In this document: positions 13,001 through 23,200 of the stretch, piece by piece
Layout: every line of letters starts with the position of its first letter
How positions within the stretch are numbered: position 1 is the first letter of the stretch
Source: Strigops habroptila
Lineage: Eukaryota; Chordata; Aves; Psittaciformes; Psittacidae
Assembly (NCBI RefSeq): GCF_004027225.2
Contig: NC_046358.1
Span: forward strand, 8,215,284-8,279,283
Reading direction: 5' to 3'
DNA: 64,000 nt
Translations under genes and position numbers: made by a program
Notes under the pieces: generated by a model
Told to the model about the DNA's origin: nothing
Seen by the model: only the letters and a program-made list of their open reading frames with translations
The model's database searches: none

Positions 13001-16000
13001 TTGTTTCCTCCTGCCTTTCCGGTTGCTGCTGTTGCAGGTGGGGCTGGAGCTGCCCCACAGCAGGCTATTGCCCTTGTGAGATACATGGACCCCATGCCTG
13101 CCATCAGCTGGGACTCAGCTCTCCTGCCTGCCTCCACTCTTAGTTCACGTAATGGAGTCCAATCTGTACCAGAGGCAGCGGCTGCAACCTTCTAATATCT
13201 TCATGCAGTGTGGCTGCTCCTCACTCTTCCCATGATCTCAGGAGCTGCTTCCAGCTTCCAAAACTCAGCAGAACCCAGAACTCCTGCTTTGCACAAGGGT
13301 GAGAGTTTGACTTGCCCTCTTCTGTTAAATGGCTGCTGTTCTCCCACCTGCACAAGCCCTGCAAGAAGAAGGAGCCTTCGCCTGGCAGGAAAATGAGGTA
13401 CCACTTGACCTGTGGTATGAGGCATCTTACCCTTGTTAAGACATGGATATGATGAATTTAGGACTATGCATTCATTTTTCCCCTCCCCTTTCCTCACAGT
13501 AATTATTGTATGAGACTTGCTGCAGTCCTTCAATATTTTAATATGAGCACTAAGGTCTGAAATACCAGAGCTGGCTCTGCCTGATACTTTAGCATGGGGA
13601 AAAGTACCATCCAAGACCTGAATAACACAGGTTTCTTAATGCAGGTAAAAATCAGCATGTTGGCGTAAAGACACATGGGATATACTGTGGCATCTTTCTA
13701 AGAGATGATCCCTCTTAGCAGGCAAAGAGCCTCATATTTAAGGCTTCTTGTAGTTTCAGTGGTGAAAAATTTACATTTGAGAAAAACTGAGCAGAAGATG
13801 AAGGATGCATCTATGCATTCTTCACATAAATACATGATATGCTGCAGTAATCAAGTCATGATCATGCAAGCGCATGGGATAGAGTGCTGTTTTGATCACA
13901 GAAATAAGAACAGTGACTATAAAACCAGATGCAAGAACAACAACTCAGGCCACCACCAGTGGATTGCCACGAATTTTTTGATTTTTGAAATATGAAAAAT
14001 AATGCTTCAGTGAGAGACAGGGGCAATAGAGTGGACCAGAACAAGGTTATGGTCTCAAGCACACAAGATGACTCTTTTGATCTACTATCGTCACATATGC
14101 CCCCTCAAAATTTCATGACCCTTGAATGTCTTTGATCTAAACCTATATCCTGAGAAGATAATAGAAGAACAAGCATCAAGCATCACTGTGTGGGATTGAG
14201 AAATGGAGACAGGAACTTACCTGTCATAATTATCACAGGTAACTATAAACCAGGAGTTTAAATCTTTTTGCTTTCTCTCATCATGATTTTATGTTCCTTA
14301 CCCTTTGTAAGGAGCAGACAGTATACCAAAGATCAATTCATTGATTTTCAGCCTGTTTTTACTATCTACAGAGTTCTTCATCCTATACATGGTCCAGAAT
14401 TTTGGTATTGCACAAGCTGGAGATACCAGACATTTTAAGCTAAATATTTGCAATGAAATGCCACAAAGACCAAAGCCTGATAGAATATATCCTTAGAAAA
14501 TTTAATATAATTTTGTAATGCCACCGATTTTTTTTTTTTTTAAATATAAAAATTCTAATACTGGGCAAACACAAAAGATATAGATAAACTTTGAAAAGTG
14601 TATGTGGAAAAGTAAAAATACTGTAAATATGAATGAAAATTTGTTTTAATTTCTCAATGCCTAAATTGTACCAGGTAACTAGCTTCTCACAAAGCTCACC
14701 TGTCTTCCCGTTTACAGCATTACTTGAACTTCTAGATAGAGCTCCTTTTTAGATTCATTTTGTCTCGGTATAACATGTCTGCATAGATTATAATGCAAAT
14801 TTCCATAGAATTATCTGCCTCGGAAGCAGACACTTCTTGCGACAACACTGTTATATGAGTCACATTTAAACTTCTCTAATCCCGACAGGTAGGAAACAAT
14901 GTCTGTGCTTACTGCACAGATAGCAAAACAGCCGAATGACAACCCCAACCAAAATCAATGATTTCTAACAAAAATAAGCCTATGACTGATCTTCAAACAC
15001 AAGAAATAGCGTTACTATATTCAAGCATCACTCCTTTCACAAAATCTATCATTACAGGTTTATTTTCTGATGAAGCAGAGAAGTGGTGAAAAATCAGGGT
15101 TCAGTAATCCAGGACACACACTCACCCCTAAATTGTTAGGATAGACGTTGTACTGCCAAAGCCATTACAGTAGAACAAGCATCACTATTAATTTTAGCCT
15201 TTCAGTTATAAAAAATACTGTGGAACAGAAAGCTCACAAATGGATTTCTTTTACAAGTATGCAAGGGGTTAAATCAGTAGATATTCTGCATGCTCCCAAT
15301 AAAACATAACAGAGAAATACCACAAACAATTCTGAAAATCATAAACGTAAGTAGAATAAAATGATCCAAAAAATAAACTTAAGGGTGTTTCACTTGTAGC
15401 ACTCAAACTGCTGACATAATTATTTGTCTACCTGAGCCTTCTCCTCTCTTGAGCAAAGCAGCTGACCCCAACTGACCATTTGCTTGCATGGGCGGCTTTT
15501 GCTTTACCTATTAAACTGTCTTTACCTCAACTCCTGCGTTTTCTCACTTTTACTCTCTCCCCTATCTCACCGAGGGGGAGCAAGTGAGCGGCTGCATGGT
15601 GCTTAGTTGCTGACTATGGTTAAACCACAACAGGTTAGAGATGCTCTTGATCATAATACCTTAAAATCACCATTGTCTGGTGCAGTACGCCCTTCATCTC
15701 CTTCTTGCTGTTCACCATCTCTCAAAGAATTGATGTCTGAGTCTTCATCCTGAAGAAAGAAATAAATAATAAATGCTAATGTTAAAACAAAACCAGCGTC
15801 ATTATCCGGGTAGATAATTAATTCCTACTTGCAATAACTTATGCTGAAACCCTAAATAGAACAGCTGTTGGTTACACCCAGCTCTGTTACTGTGCTCAGC
15901 ATGATGAACAAACCACCATGTGGTTTGGAACATGCTGGTACGCAATCCATATCACGGGTACCCTTTCAACGATTCAGTGAAGGAAGAGCCATTTCGGCTG

Positions 16001-17063
16001 TGAGATACCCAAAAGGTGCCTCTGCATTTATTCTGGGAATAAAGGTTTGCTTTTTGTTTTAACTGGGATCTTTTGGCAATCTGCTCCTGCTTGCAGGAGT
16101 ATTAAATCTCAATTTAAAAAAGTCCCAGAATGGGATTTGAACCCAAAGCATGTAACACATTGTAATTGCAAAATTTTAAATCTAACTTTTCAATTTTTTC
16201 TGGAAACAGAAGTTCCAAAATACTTTTACAATGTAGGGTGTTCCCTTTTGAAACACTTTGTAGGGAAACACTGTTAAAGGACAGTTCCTAAAAGACACAT
16301 CGAAAGTATTCTGTTTCCAGAGTACTTCTTAAAGCTATGTGCCTTTGTCCAGTGAAAGAGCACACAGAACAATGTACAACATACTACAGTTAAAATTATC
16401 TGCAAATCTTGAAACAACACAAGGAATACAAAGCAAAATGGAAAACTCAGAACAAAAATGGGAACATGGAAATAAAACTAAGTTTCCTACCCCTATTCGC
16501 TATCCTGTCCTTATCCCTTTTTCAATAACAAAAATGGGGTTGTCACATTAATACATGTCATTTTGTTATTGATACAGAAACATTAAGTTTTTAATAGAAG
16601 TGACAGGTTTTTTTAACTTGGTGTGGATTCAGGCTGATAATTCAGTCCCTTAAAAATTGTTTTCTTCCCTGTTGATTTTTATCACTGTCTCTTCTTTTTC
16701 TGTTTCCTTGCTATGGTAACTTCTCTCATTTTGCCTATGAAGCCAAGAACTTGGGCACTGGTGGAGTCAGAAGGACTTTTGCCACTGATTGATAGCCACA
16801 AAGAGAACATCTCACTTTAAACTCCTTCAGGCAGAAATATTGCTGCCTTGTCCCATCAGACAGTAAGTTCGTACAGTAGCTTGTATATAAACACTCTCAG
16901 AAAGCAGGATTTTGATTTCTGTCAAGTGCAGTGGACCTTAAGCAAACTTCTAAAGTCATTTTCTTACCTGTAGACCTTTCTCATTTAATAACATCCTGGC
17001 CTTCCCTGGATCCATGTAATAGAGTGATTCCGGCACCTCCACGGGAAGCAGTTCCTGAGACAT
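975..17063 (-). CDS. PLA2G4E: Gene A: PLA2G4E-like cytosolic phospholipase A2, 5' half (exons 1-6; gene continues left of the window)
   Basis: Six exons on the minus strand join in one frame: 17063-16968, 15749-15660, 6876-6804, 2900-2764, 2282-2151 and 1015-975 (569 nt, about 189 codons). The product starts MSQELLPVEVPESLYYMDPG, passes through an acidic segment, and enters a type-II C2 domain (strand CYLLTVRIIRMRNLQRVD, then DCYVSLWLPTA, NNPVWNETF, VYDEDFVTPDD). It ends in the E-E-L-E-V-E-F segment that opens the C2-to-catalytic linker in this family. Known for the family: the C2 domain binds Ca2+ and docks the enzyme on membranes. The catalytic exons are outside the window, so activity cannot be judged. 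Exons 3-6 match gene B exons in length and phase, which supports a tandem duplicate. The start codon has A at -3 and lies about 40 bp downstream of a TATA box. The symbol is by family resemblance; which copy is the true orthologue is unknown. Confidence 0.8.
1016..2150. other. Gene A intron 5
   Basis: Intron between the 132-nt and 41-nt exons. A 114-codon plus-strand frame (1550-1894) shows no family likeness. Nothing else was recognised. The next intron (2283-2763) is likewise featureless. Confidence 0.6.
2151..2282 (-). CDS. PLA2G4E: Gene A exon 5 (C2 domain, Ca2+-loop strand)
   Basis: 132 nt (44 codons), acceptor TTCCCAG, donor CAG|GTGAGA. It encodes NVLELTVYDEDFVTPDDHLL, which carries the acidic Ca2+-binding loop (D-E-D...D-D), followed by the last strands of the C2 sandwich. 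Confidence 0.9.
2764..2900 (-). CDS. PLA2G4E: Gene A exon 4 (C2 domain core)
   Basis: 137 nt, acceptor ACCCAG, donor AAG|GTACGG. It encodes TQADCYVSLWLPTA, the R-T-K-T-V strand and the NNPVWNETFYF motif typical of cPLA2 C2 domains. Length and phase match the gene B exon 43903-44039. Confidence 0.9.
4328..4348 (+). repeat. GATA tetranucleotide microsatellite
   Basis: About five copies of GATA in a row, followed by an A-rich stretch. Seen directly; likely length-polymorphic. Confidence 0.9.
4499..4650 (+). repeat. Polypyrimidine (CCTTT-type) tract
   Basis: Roughly 150 bp made almost only of C and T in CCTTTTCCTTTCC-like units, followed at 4651-4669 by a purine stretch (AAAGGAAAGGAAAAG) that is complementary in kind. 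In gene A transcripts, read from the minus strand, the tract is a GA-rich purine run. Confidence 0.88.
4979..5060 (+). mobile_element. CR1 LINE fragment, sense on plus strand
   Basis: The sequence starting TGGATACATCCAGAGGAGGG matches the part of avian CR1 that encodes the C-terminal region of ORF2. It is short, truncated at both ends and without the 3' microsatellite, so it is an old dead copy. Confidence 0.6.
5215..5302 (+). repeat. G/T-rich tract with seven G-runs (possible G-quadruplex)
   Basis: Seven runs of three to five G (5215-5219, 5224-5226, 5243-5246, 5253-5255, 5269-5271, 5284-5288, 5300-5302) are separated by T-rich loops of 4 to about 16 nt. The G-runs are on the plus strand, which is the template strand for gene A. 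Confidence 0.6.
6804..6876 (-). CDS. PLA2G4E: Gene A exon 3 (C2 domain, first strand)
   Basis: 73 nt between a TTCTCCAG acceptor and a CCT|GTAAGT donor. It encodes IESSPCYLLTVRIIRMRNLQ, the first C2 beta strand and the start of the first Ca2+-binding loop. Length and phase equal the gene B exon at 55727-55799. Confidence 0.88.
6877..15659. other. Gene A intron 2 (8.8 kb)
   Basis: A long AT-rich intron between the acidic exon and the first C2 exon. It ends with an LTR fragment (listed). Two GC-richer stretches, about 11540-11850 and 12880-13400, carry longer open frames but match no family I recognise. The remainder shows only A/T runs (for example 9432-9443 and 14529-14542). Confidence 0.6.
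15455..15632 (+). mobile_element. Endogenous retrovirus LTR fragment (3' end, R-U5), plus strand
   Basis: It contains CAGCTGACCCCAACTGACC, a CTATTAAACTGTCTTTACCT polyadenylation/R segment, a pyrimidine-rich TTTTCTCACTTTTACTCTC stretch, a GAGGGGGAGCAAGTGAGCGG segment and the terminus GGTTAAACCACAACA, the usual 3' end of a common avian LTR family. The U3 part is largely missing, so it is a truncated solo remnant. It lies antisense to gene A, 28 bp from the exon 2 donor. Confidence 0.72.
15660..15749 (-). CDS. PLA2G4E: Gene A exon 2 (acidic linker, 30 codons)
   Basis: The acceptor is TTCTTCAG and the donor AAG|GTATTA; 90 nt, phase 0 on both sides, so it joins exons 1 and 3 without a shift. It encodes a charged, probably disordered stretch (DEDSDINSLRDGEQQEGDEG) ahead of the C2 domain. 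No matching exon was found for gene B. An LTR fragment ends 28 bp into the following intron. Confidence 0.68.
15750..16967. other. Gene A intron 1
   Basis: A 1.2-kb intron between the first exon and the acidic exon. It contains a tRNA T-arm/B-box-like stretch (listed). Other open frames have no support. Confidence 0.6.
16123..16146 (-). repeat. tRNA T-arm-like (B-box) sequence, probably an old SINE piece
   Basis: On the minus strand the stretch reads TTGGGTTCAAATCCCATTCTGGGA: a GGG-TTCAAAT-CCC T-arm followed by TTCTGGGA, like the 3' part of a tRNA. A partly complementary TCCAGAA lies about 75 bp upstream (16198-16204), but no D-arm or anticodon arm forms, so a working tRNA gene is not supported. 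An ancient tRNA-derived SINE (MIR-like) is the likeliest reading. Confidence 0.35.
16968..17063 (-). CDS. PLA2G4E: Gene A exon 1 (start codon, 32 codons)
   Basis: The ATG is at 17063-17061, in a good context (A at -3), and the frame stays open to a CAG|GTAAGA donor at 16967. The segment has no recognised domain; it is an N-terminal extension before the C2 domain. A TATA box at 17104-17113 and a CACCC/GC-type box further upstream fit this as the first exon with a very short 5' UTR. Confidence 0.75.
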
Positions 17064-17072
17064 GGTTGCAGG

Positions 17073-17131
17073 ATTGACTCGTGTAGGAGTCAATGACAAG
17101 TTATTTTATAAAATGACCTGAGGCCCCACCC
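17073..17131 (-). promoter_or_regulatory. Gene A core promoter: TATA box, GC/CACCC box and start-site palindrome
   Basis: Read on the minus strand, a GGGTGGGGCC box (17131-17122) is followed by TTTTATAAAA (17113-17104) and then by a perfect 8-bp inverted repeat, ATTGACTC / GAGTCAAT with a 6-bp spacer (17073-17094). The ATG follows at 17063. Spacing predicts transcription starting near 17080-17085, inside the palindrome. CACCC boxes are commonly bound by KLF/Sp factors; that role here is inference. Confidence 0.55.
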
Positions 17132-18429
17132 ATCTCATCTCTATAAGTAAAGGACTCCCCTCCCATTGCCGAAGATTGTGGAGCACCAAGGATGACTGCT
17201 CCAGGGAAGGATCTTAGGCACAGCACAATATCCAAAAAGGATGCAGTACCTTCCTCTGGCTGGGAACCATTCCCAGCCTGCGCTTGCCCCTTGGGTCATG
17301 GCACTGCTGCCACCCTTCTTCTGTGGTGATCAGGGTCCCAGGCTATCTTGCCAAGCAGAGAACAAGCATGGTTTCAGGCACCACTGCTGAAGCCTGCACT
17401 TTCAAGCCCAGCTTTTCCCCACCTGCAGTATGGGGAATGGCCCAAGCAGAGAGTAACAGCAGCTCCTACGTAGGGGAAACTTTGCCCTGGGAAAAGCCTC
17501 TGTGTGTAAATAAATACCTATATGCTGGCACGCACCTGTCCGCTTTGGTCAAAGCCTCCATATAGGTGGGGGGACTCAAACTTGCTGCTTGCAAAGAGGC
17601 ACTGCCCTGTGCCACACAGTAACCCCCCTGGGAAGGGCTGCCTCCATCACCTGACAGGTTACTACATGGACCAGCAGCTCCCAGCTCCTTCTGGGCTGCA
17701 CCCATTTCTTCTTCCCAGGAAAGCAAGGGCAAGGAAAGGTCTGGGTTTTCTGTTTGCAGAGGTGAGATGTAGGCATGGAATAGCAGTACCAGATTACTAG
17801 CATAGCCTATGACTACAAGCACTACCCAGAACTACTATAGCCCCTGGCATTACCTTAAATTCAACAAAAAAAGCAAAGAAATATGTAATAGCTGTGCAAA
17901 GAAGATAAGAATTACGCTTTCAACATTTTCCAGAGAAAGGCAATTGAACTTTACAAGGCAACTGCAGGAAACTCATGTCAAGATGAATACAATATAGTAT
18001 CCAATAGTTTAGTTTTATTAGTTTTATTTTACAGAGATTTTGTTCAACTAAAGGGCCTGAACAAAAGAGCACATGAACATCTCCAGGCATAGCCAGTGGA
18101 AATTACCATCTTCAAACACAGAAAAACAAATGAATAACAAACTAGCAGACCTAGTAACAGTAGGCTGTGTCATAGCATCTGCATTTCCAGCATGAAAAGT
18201 AGTTCTGCCGACTCTTGAAGTACAAGAGCATCGTTTAGCCTTAGGTCATGGACACTCAGAGCTGCATCCTGGAGAATTCCTCCAGCAGCTTAATTTAGAG
18301 AACAATCATTCATCTTTTTTTTTTAGCCTCATTAGAAAAGAAGACCTGCTTGACCTTGGAAGACCTGTCATGGGACACTAAAAATACCAGCATACTTGCT
18401 ATTGGAGTAGGCCAGCTTTCCCAAGGCTG

Positions 18430-18884
18430 AGTCCAGAGGAGGGCCATGAGGATGATAAGAGGGCTAGAGCACCTCCCGTACGAAGACAGGCTGAGAAAGT
18501 TGGGGCTGTTCAGCCTGGAGAAGAGAAGGCTGCATGGAGACCTCAGAGCAGCCTTCCAGTGTCTGAAGGGGGCCTACAAGGATGCGGGGGAGGGACTGTG
18601 CATTAGGGACTGTAGTGGTAGGACAAGAGGTAATGGCTTCAAACTTCAACAGGGGAAGTTTAGATTAGATCTAAGGAAGAAGTTCTTTACAGTGAGGGTG
18701 GTGAGGTGCTGAAATGGGTTGCCCAAGGAAGTTGTGAATGCTCCATCCCTGGCAGTGTTCAAGGCCAGGTTGAACAGATGCTTGGGCTACATGGTTTAGT
18801 GCAAGGTGTCCCTCCCCATGGCAGGGGAGTTGGAACTAGATGATCTTATGGTCCTTTCCAACTCTATTCTATGCTTCTATGATT
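18430..18884 (+). mobile_element. CR1 LINE, 5'-truncated, sense on plus strand
   Basis: A 5'-truncated copy carrying the C-terminal ORF2 code (frame 18446-18712: [20 protein letters not shown], then a [10 protein letters not shown] motif) and ending in the CR1 3' end with ATTCTATGCTTCTATGAT repeats. It is closely similar to the inverted copy at 40857-41284. Truncation and an early stop make it inactive. Confidence 0.9.
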
Positions 18885-20103
18885 AGTTCAGAAGACCATT
18901 AACATAAGTGGTGATATTCACCTAGAAACCCTTCTAAAGGTGGCTAATCTTAAGAAAGTTGAGATTCCCTGTCCTCAGGGAAACCCATGGAGAAGAACAG
19001 GTGGGTTCTATGTGCGGATTTCCACATCTGCAGAATTAATTCCCCATTATATGCATACTTGGCCATCTAGGATGATCTGCATGGCCTTCAGCTAAACCAG
19101 GGTATTCTGCTCCCACCTTAATGACTCCACAGGGAACTCCATAAAGAAAACTCTGAGGCTTTCATTAAAAACTGAACTAATGTTATCTAATTTAAAATCT
19201 GTATGTTCAAATCCAGATGGTCTCCATTTGTAGAATAAAAAGCAGATGCTCCAAGTGGAATAATTTTATTTCTTTACACTTCACATTTCAGTAATGTAAG
19301 TATAGATGAAGCAAAATAACTTATCTGCTTCAAAGATCTAACTGTAGTTGCCCTGGCAGCAAACAGCACACGACTCTCACCCTTTAGTGCTTGCTAGAGC
19401 TCATACTCCCTCTAATCTTTAGGTTTCTTATTCACACTACAACCCAGTTTGTAGAAGCATCAATCACTTGGCAAAGTTACCTGTGTTACTTCTGACTGCA
19501 GAGACAGGCTGTGGAGGAGTGGAGCTCCATGACAAATATTAAATGTTTCAACATGTTCAAATACGTTTGTGATTTCTTTTATCACAATTTCTGACTGGAA
19601 TGAATCTGCTGATACCCAGTGTACCCCTAAATGCCTTGCAACAGTATATGCTTGCCTAGCCTTCAAACAGGCCAGGCAAAATGAGCCCGAGTTTATTCTG
19701 GTAAGCTGGAAACACAACCAGGACTGGCTGTAACCACCTCATTGCTTTCAGACATATAGATACTTCTATACAAAAAACAGCATTGGAGAGCAGAGCCAAA
19801 TGGGCATTATGGCTTGGATATATCCTCTTCCTGCAGGAGCAGCGTCTTAGACCGTCACTTGTACAGTTGGTGAAGGAAAATGATGTGGAGTGGGAGAGGA
19901 AATTCACAGGAGGCAGGAGTGCTTCTGCTGTCTGTTGCTTTACTCCTGTCACAAGTAAGAGGGAATCTTCTGGGAAATTAATTTTAAAGCAAGTCTTTAA
20001 CCAGAGTGTTTTATACTACTAGAATATATTCCTGTTAGGACATGACAATCATACTGAGAAAAGTATGGCACTTTATATCCATTGCATATATGCATTAGCA
20101 TTT

Positions 20104-20277
20104 CACAGAATCATCGAATTATAGAATAGTTTGGGTTGGAAGGGACCTTCAAAGGTCACTTAGTCCAATCGCCCTGCAGTGAACAGGGACATCTTCAACT
20201 ATACCAGGTTGCCCAGAACCATATCCAGTCTGGCCTTGAACATTTCCAGGGATAGTGTATCCACTACCTCTCTGGGT
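20104..20277 (-). mobile_element. CR1 LINE 3' fragment, antisense
   Basis: Begins on the plus strand with CACAGAATCATCGAATTATAG, the reverse complement of a CR1 3' terminus, and continues with GGTTGGAAGGGACCTTCAAA and GGCCTTGAACA, standard avian CR1 3' sequence. It is about 170 bp long and more diverged than the 18.4-kb copy. Confidence 0.85.
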
Positions 20278-23200
20278 ATGCATCTAGCATATAACTGGTA
20301 TACAGCTCTGATTCTGGAAAGTATTACTTTCCAGTAGAGAGACTGGCATCATCAATAACTTTTTATATCACTGCACTCACAATTTAATGTTTATCTATGT
20401 TTCTCTCATGTTACAGAATTTATCCAATGCATTGAATAAATTCCAGCACTTCCTATACTGGTCTCTGTATAGCCTATTTAAGTGGAGATTTATGCTCCAT
20501 TTTATCTCTCTCAGATTCTATGTATGTTGCAAATGTACAGACCCCAGAGGTTATGTGCACAGTGAGAAAAGTCCTTTGTGCCTGGATTTGTCTCACTGTG
20601 GGATGTTTTCTGTACTTGGAGAAGGTTTCCCATGAGTACACCAAAATAGAAGAGCAGCTGCCAAAGTTTTCTGAATCACTGTTCACTCTCCACATTTCTG
20701 TAGACTACATGCAAGTTTATCACCTCCTCATGAACTGGAAACCAGTATTAGGGCAGTATGACCAGTGCAGTGCTCTCTTCTGTGCCTCAAACCAGCTGTG
20801 GATTACAGGCCATCAGCTTCCACATGAGCAAAGATCACAGAGTTTAAGAGTGACCAGAAAAGCTGTTTGTTAAGGGTCTATGAAGGATTTTCTGAATAAT
20901 CTTCTGCCCATGGGGCAAAAACATTTAGTCTGTAACAAATTCTAGCATATCCTGTAATCTGTTAAATTTCAAAAATAAACTACATCGTATGTTTACAAAG
21001 TAGATACCAAACTAAAACAACTGCAACTCAAGGAGGAATTTGGAGCACTGCTTGCTTTCAAGATTAGTTGGAAAAGTTTTGGATGTCAGCCAGCTAAGTA
21101 GCAGAAATTGCAAAATAAAAGAAACAACTATCAATTGCTCAAGATTTAAAAGTGCATATTAATATATGTAGTAACTTGCAGCTCTTTACCTGATAGTTAT
21201 CAGCCTTTAAGCATGCTCCATTATCTTGGTGGAAGAAAAGAGTGGAGCAAACATTTCATATATTTACAACTAATTTACAGATTATTGGCTGAGAGAGGGA
21301 AGGGTGCAATAAGTAGCAGCTGGCAGGAAAAGTCATACTGCTAGAGGCTGAGGGACCATCAGTATTTAAGGGCAGAGAAGAGACATCTGGGATCTAGAAA
21401 GCACATACAGTATGTGTTTCAGGTATCTGTAAGCTGCAGGGTTTAATACCATCACATTTTCCAGGCTAGGGGTTTTTAGTTGCTATTCATTTTAATGGAC
21501 CAGCCCATCAAGAATGCTTTGAAGAAACTAGAGGAGGAATATACCTTTATCTCCATTCTCAGTGCTTGTCACTACCACTTTTTTGTTCCTGATTTCCTCT
21601 TTCTTGTTTCCTTTCCCTACCATCTTTTATTTCCCAATGACTTCTTGGCTTTCCAAAATATCCATTTCCTTCCTTTGCTCTTTGAAGTGCTTTATGGACA
21701 CTGCAGGTGTGTTGGGCTTCAGAGGGAACCCTGAAAGGGGCAGGCTTTCAGGAGGAGCTCAAAGGTACAGAAGTTCAGCAGCATGAAAGACACACAGCTT
21801 TCACCTGCTGCTACCTGTTGCCCAGCACATCGCGATCAGGGCATGAGCAAACCTGCCTTGCTGGAAATGAGGCCCTGATGGCTTCCTCTATAGCGTTATC
21901 ACTCTTGTAAGATAGTGGAATATTGCACATACACAGCAGAGCTTTACATGTGAACAAGGCTTTGGCACAGGTTTTCTCAGAAAGAAATCCTACTCTACCA
22001 CCCATGTTCTCCTGTACCTTCTGTGCAGACACATTTCCCATCACTCACATGGTGCAACCTGTAGTCTCACAAATGAATAGCTCAGATTGTTTGCAACAGT
22101 CTTTTGTCTGATCATTCTTTGGGCTACAGAACAACATAAAATGGTGCTGCCAACCATCCCATTACCTTCTGCTTCCTCAGCAGCACTCACCCGACAGGAC
22201 TGTTGGAATGACTGTCCAAGTACTCGCATGCCTCATGAAGGGTTAAAAAATCCCACTGCTGCTTTCCTTCGGTTCCTATGGGCTGACTCACCTCACTGAG
22301 CTGCCCAGTTCTACATGCAGCTTTGTGATAATCGGAAGGGCTGGGGCAAAGGTGCAATTGCATGCTAATCCTTCACTTACCTACAGATAATGAATAGGTA
22401 AGAAGGAAAAGCCAGACACAGAAAAGATGAAGAACATATTATTTACAATTAAGGAGGTCACTGTAGTAGTGTTTGTAGTTCCTGTTATTACAGCTACCAA
22501 GAGTTCTGTCTTTTAAAACTGTCAGTGCTAGCACTGTGACACAGCGTGGGCCTGGATTTTTGCAGTGCTTTCCCCCCTCACCCCCAGTTTATTTCCTTCC
22601 TTGGAGAGGTAATTCCATTAAATTACTCCTATTTCCTGTAAAAGGGGACACTCCCAACCTGCAAAGCCAAAAAAGCTTTCAAAAGTCCACATGTGCAGCT
22701 GTTACCTGCATTCTTTCAATGCCCCAGTACAGCCCAGAGGCTAAGCACGGAAAACATATCCCCTTAGCAGCTGAACCAGAGCAAAAGTTGCCAGAAGACA
22801 AAGCCTTCGCGCTGGCCTAGAAGAACTGACAACCAGGATCTTCTGCAAGTGTTCTGGCAATTGATTACTAAATTTAATGATAAAAAGCAAGCTGAGCCCA
22901 ACAAATTAACTAACTCTCTAATTAACAAACAAAGCACCTCTACTAAACATGGACCAGGAGTGCTGACTAGATGGGATTCTGGAGGATAGGCCACTGCTGA
23001 GGAGCAGCCACCTGGAGAAACCTCTACAGTGATTCAGAAAGGAAGAATCCAACTGCAGATGGCATGATGGCACTGGTGTCCTCATCCTCTGCTTAAGAGC
23101 ATTACTTAGGGGTTGCTACATATCTCTAGGTGAAGGCCCCCACTGTCCCAGGAAAAGGATGGCTGGATGGAGGATTAAGCTAGACCTTTTTCAGGGTCTA

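Noticed and set aside
12773-13195. 140-codon plus-strand frame
   Set aside because: No splice structure, no known domain, overlapping minus-strand frames; kept only as an unexplained GC-rich stretch.
16123-16204. A functional tRNA gene
   Set aside because: Only the T-arm and a partial acceptor stem are present; no D-arm, no A-box and no anticodon arm.
18446-18712. 88-codon frame (and the matching minus-strand frame 40943-41242)
   Set aside because: These are the truncated C-terminal ORF2 remnants of CR1 elements, not host genes.
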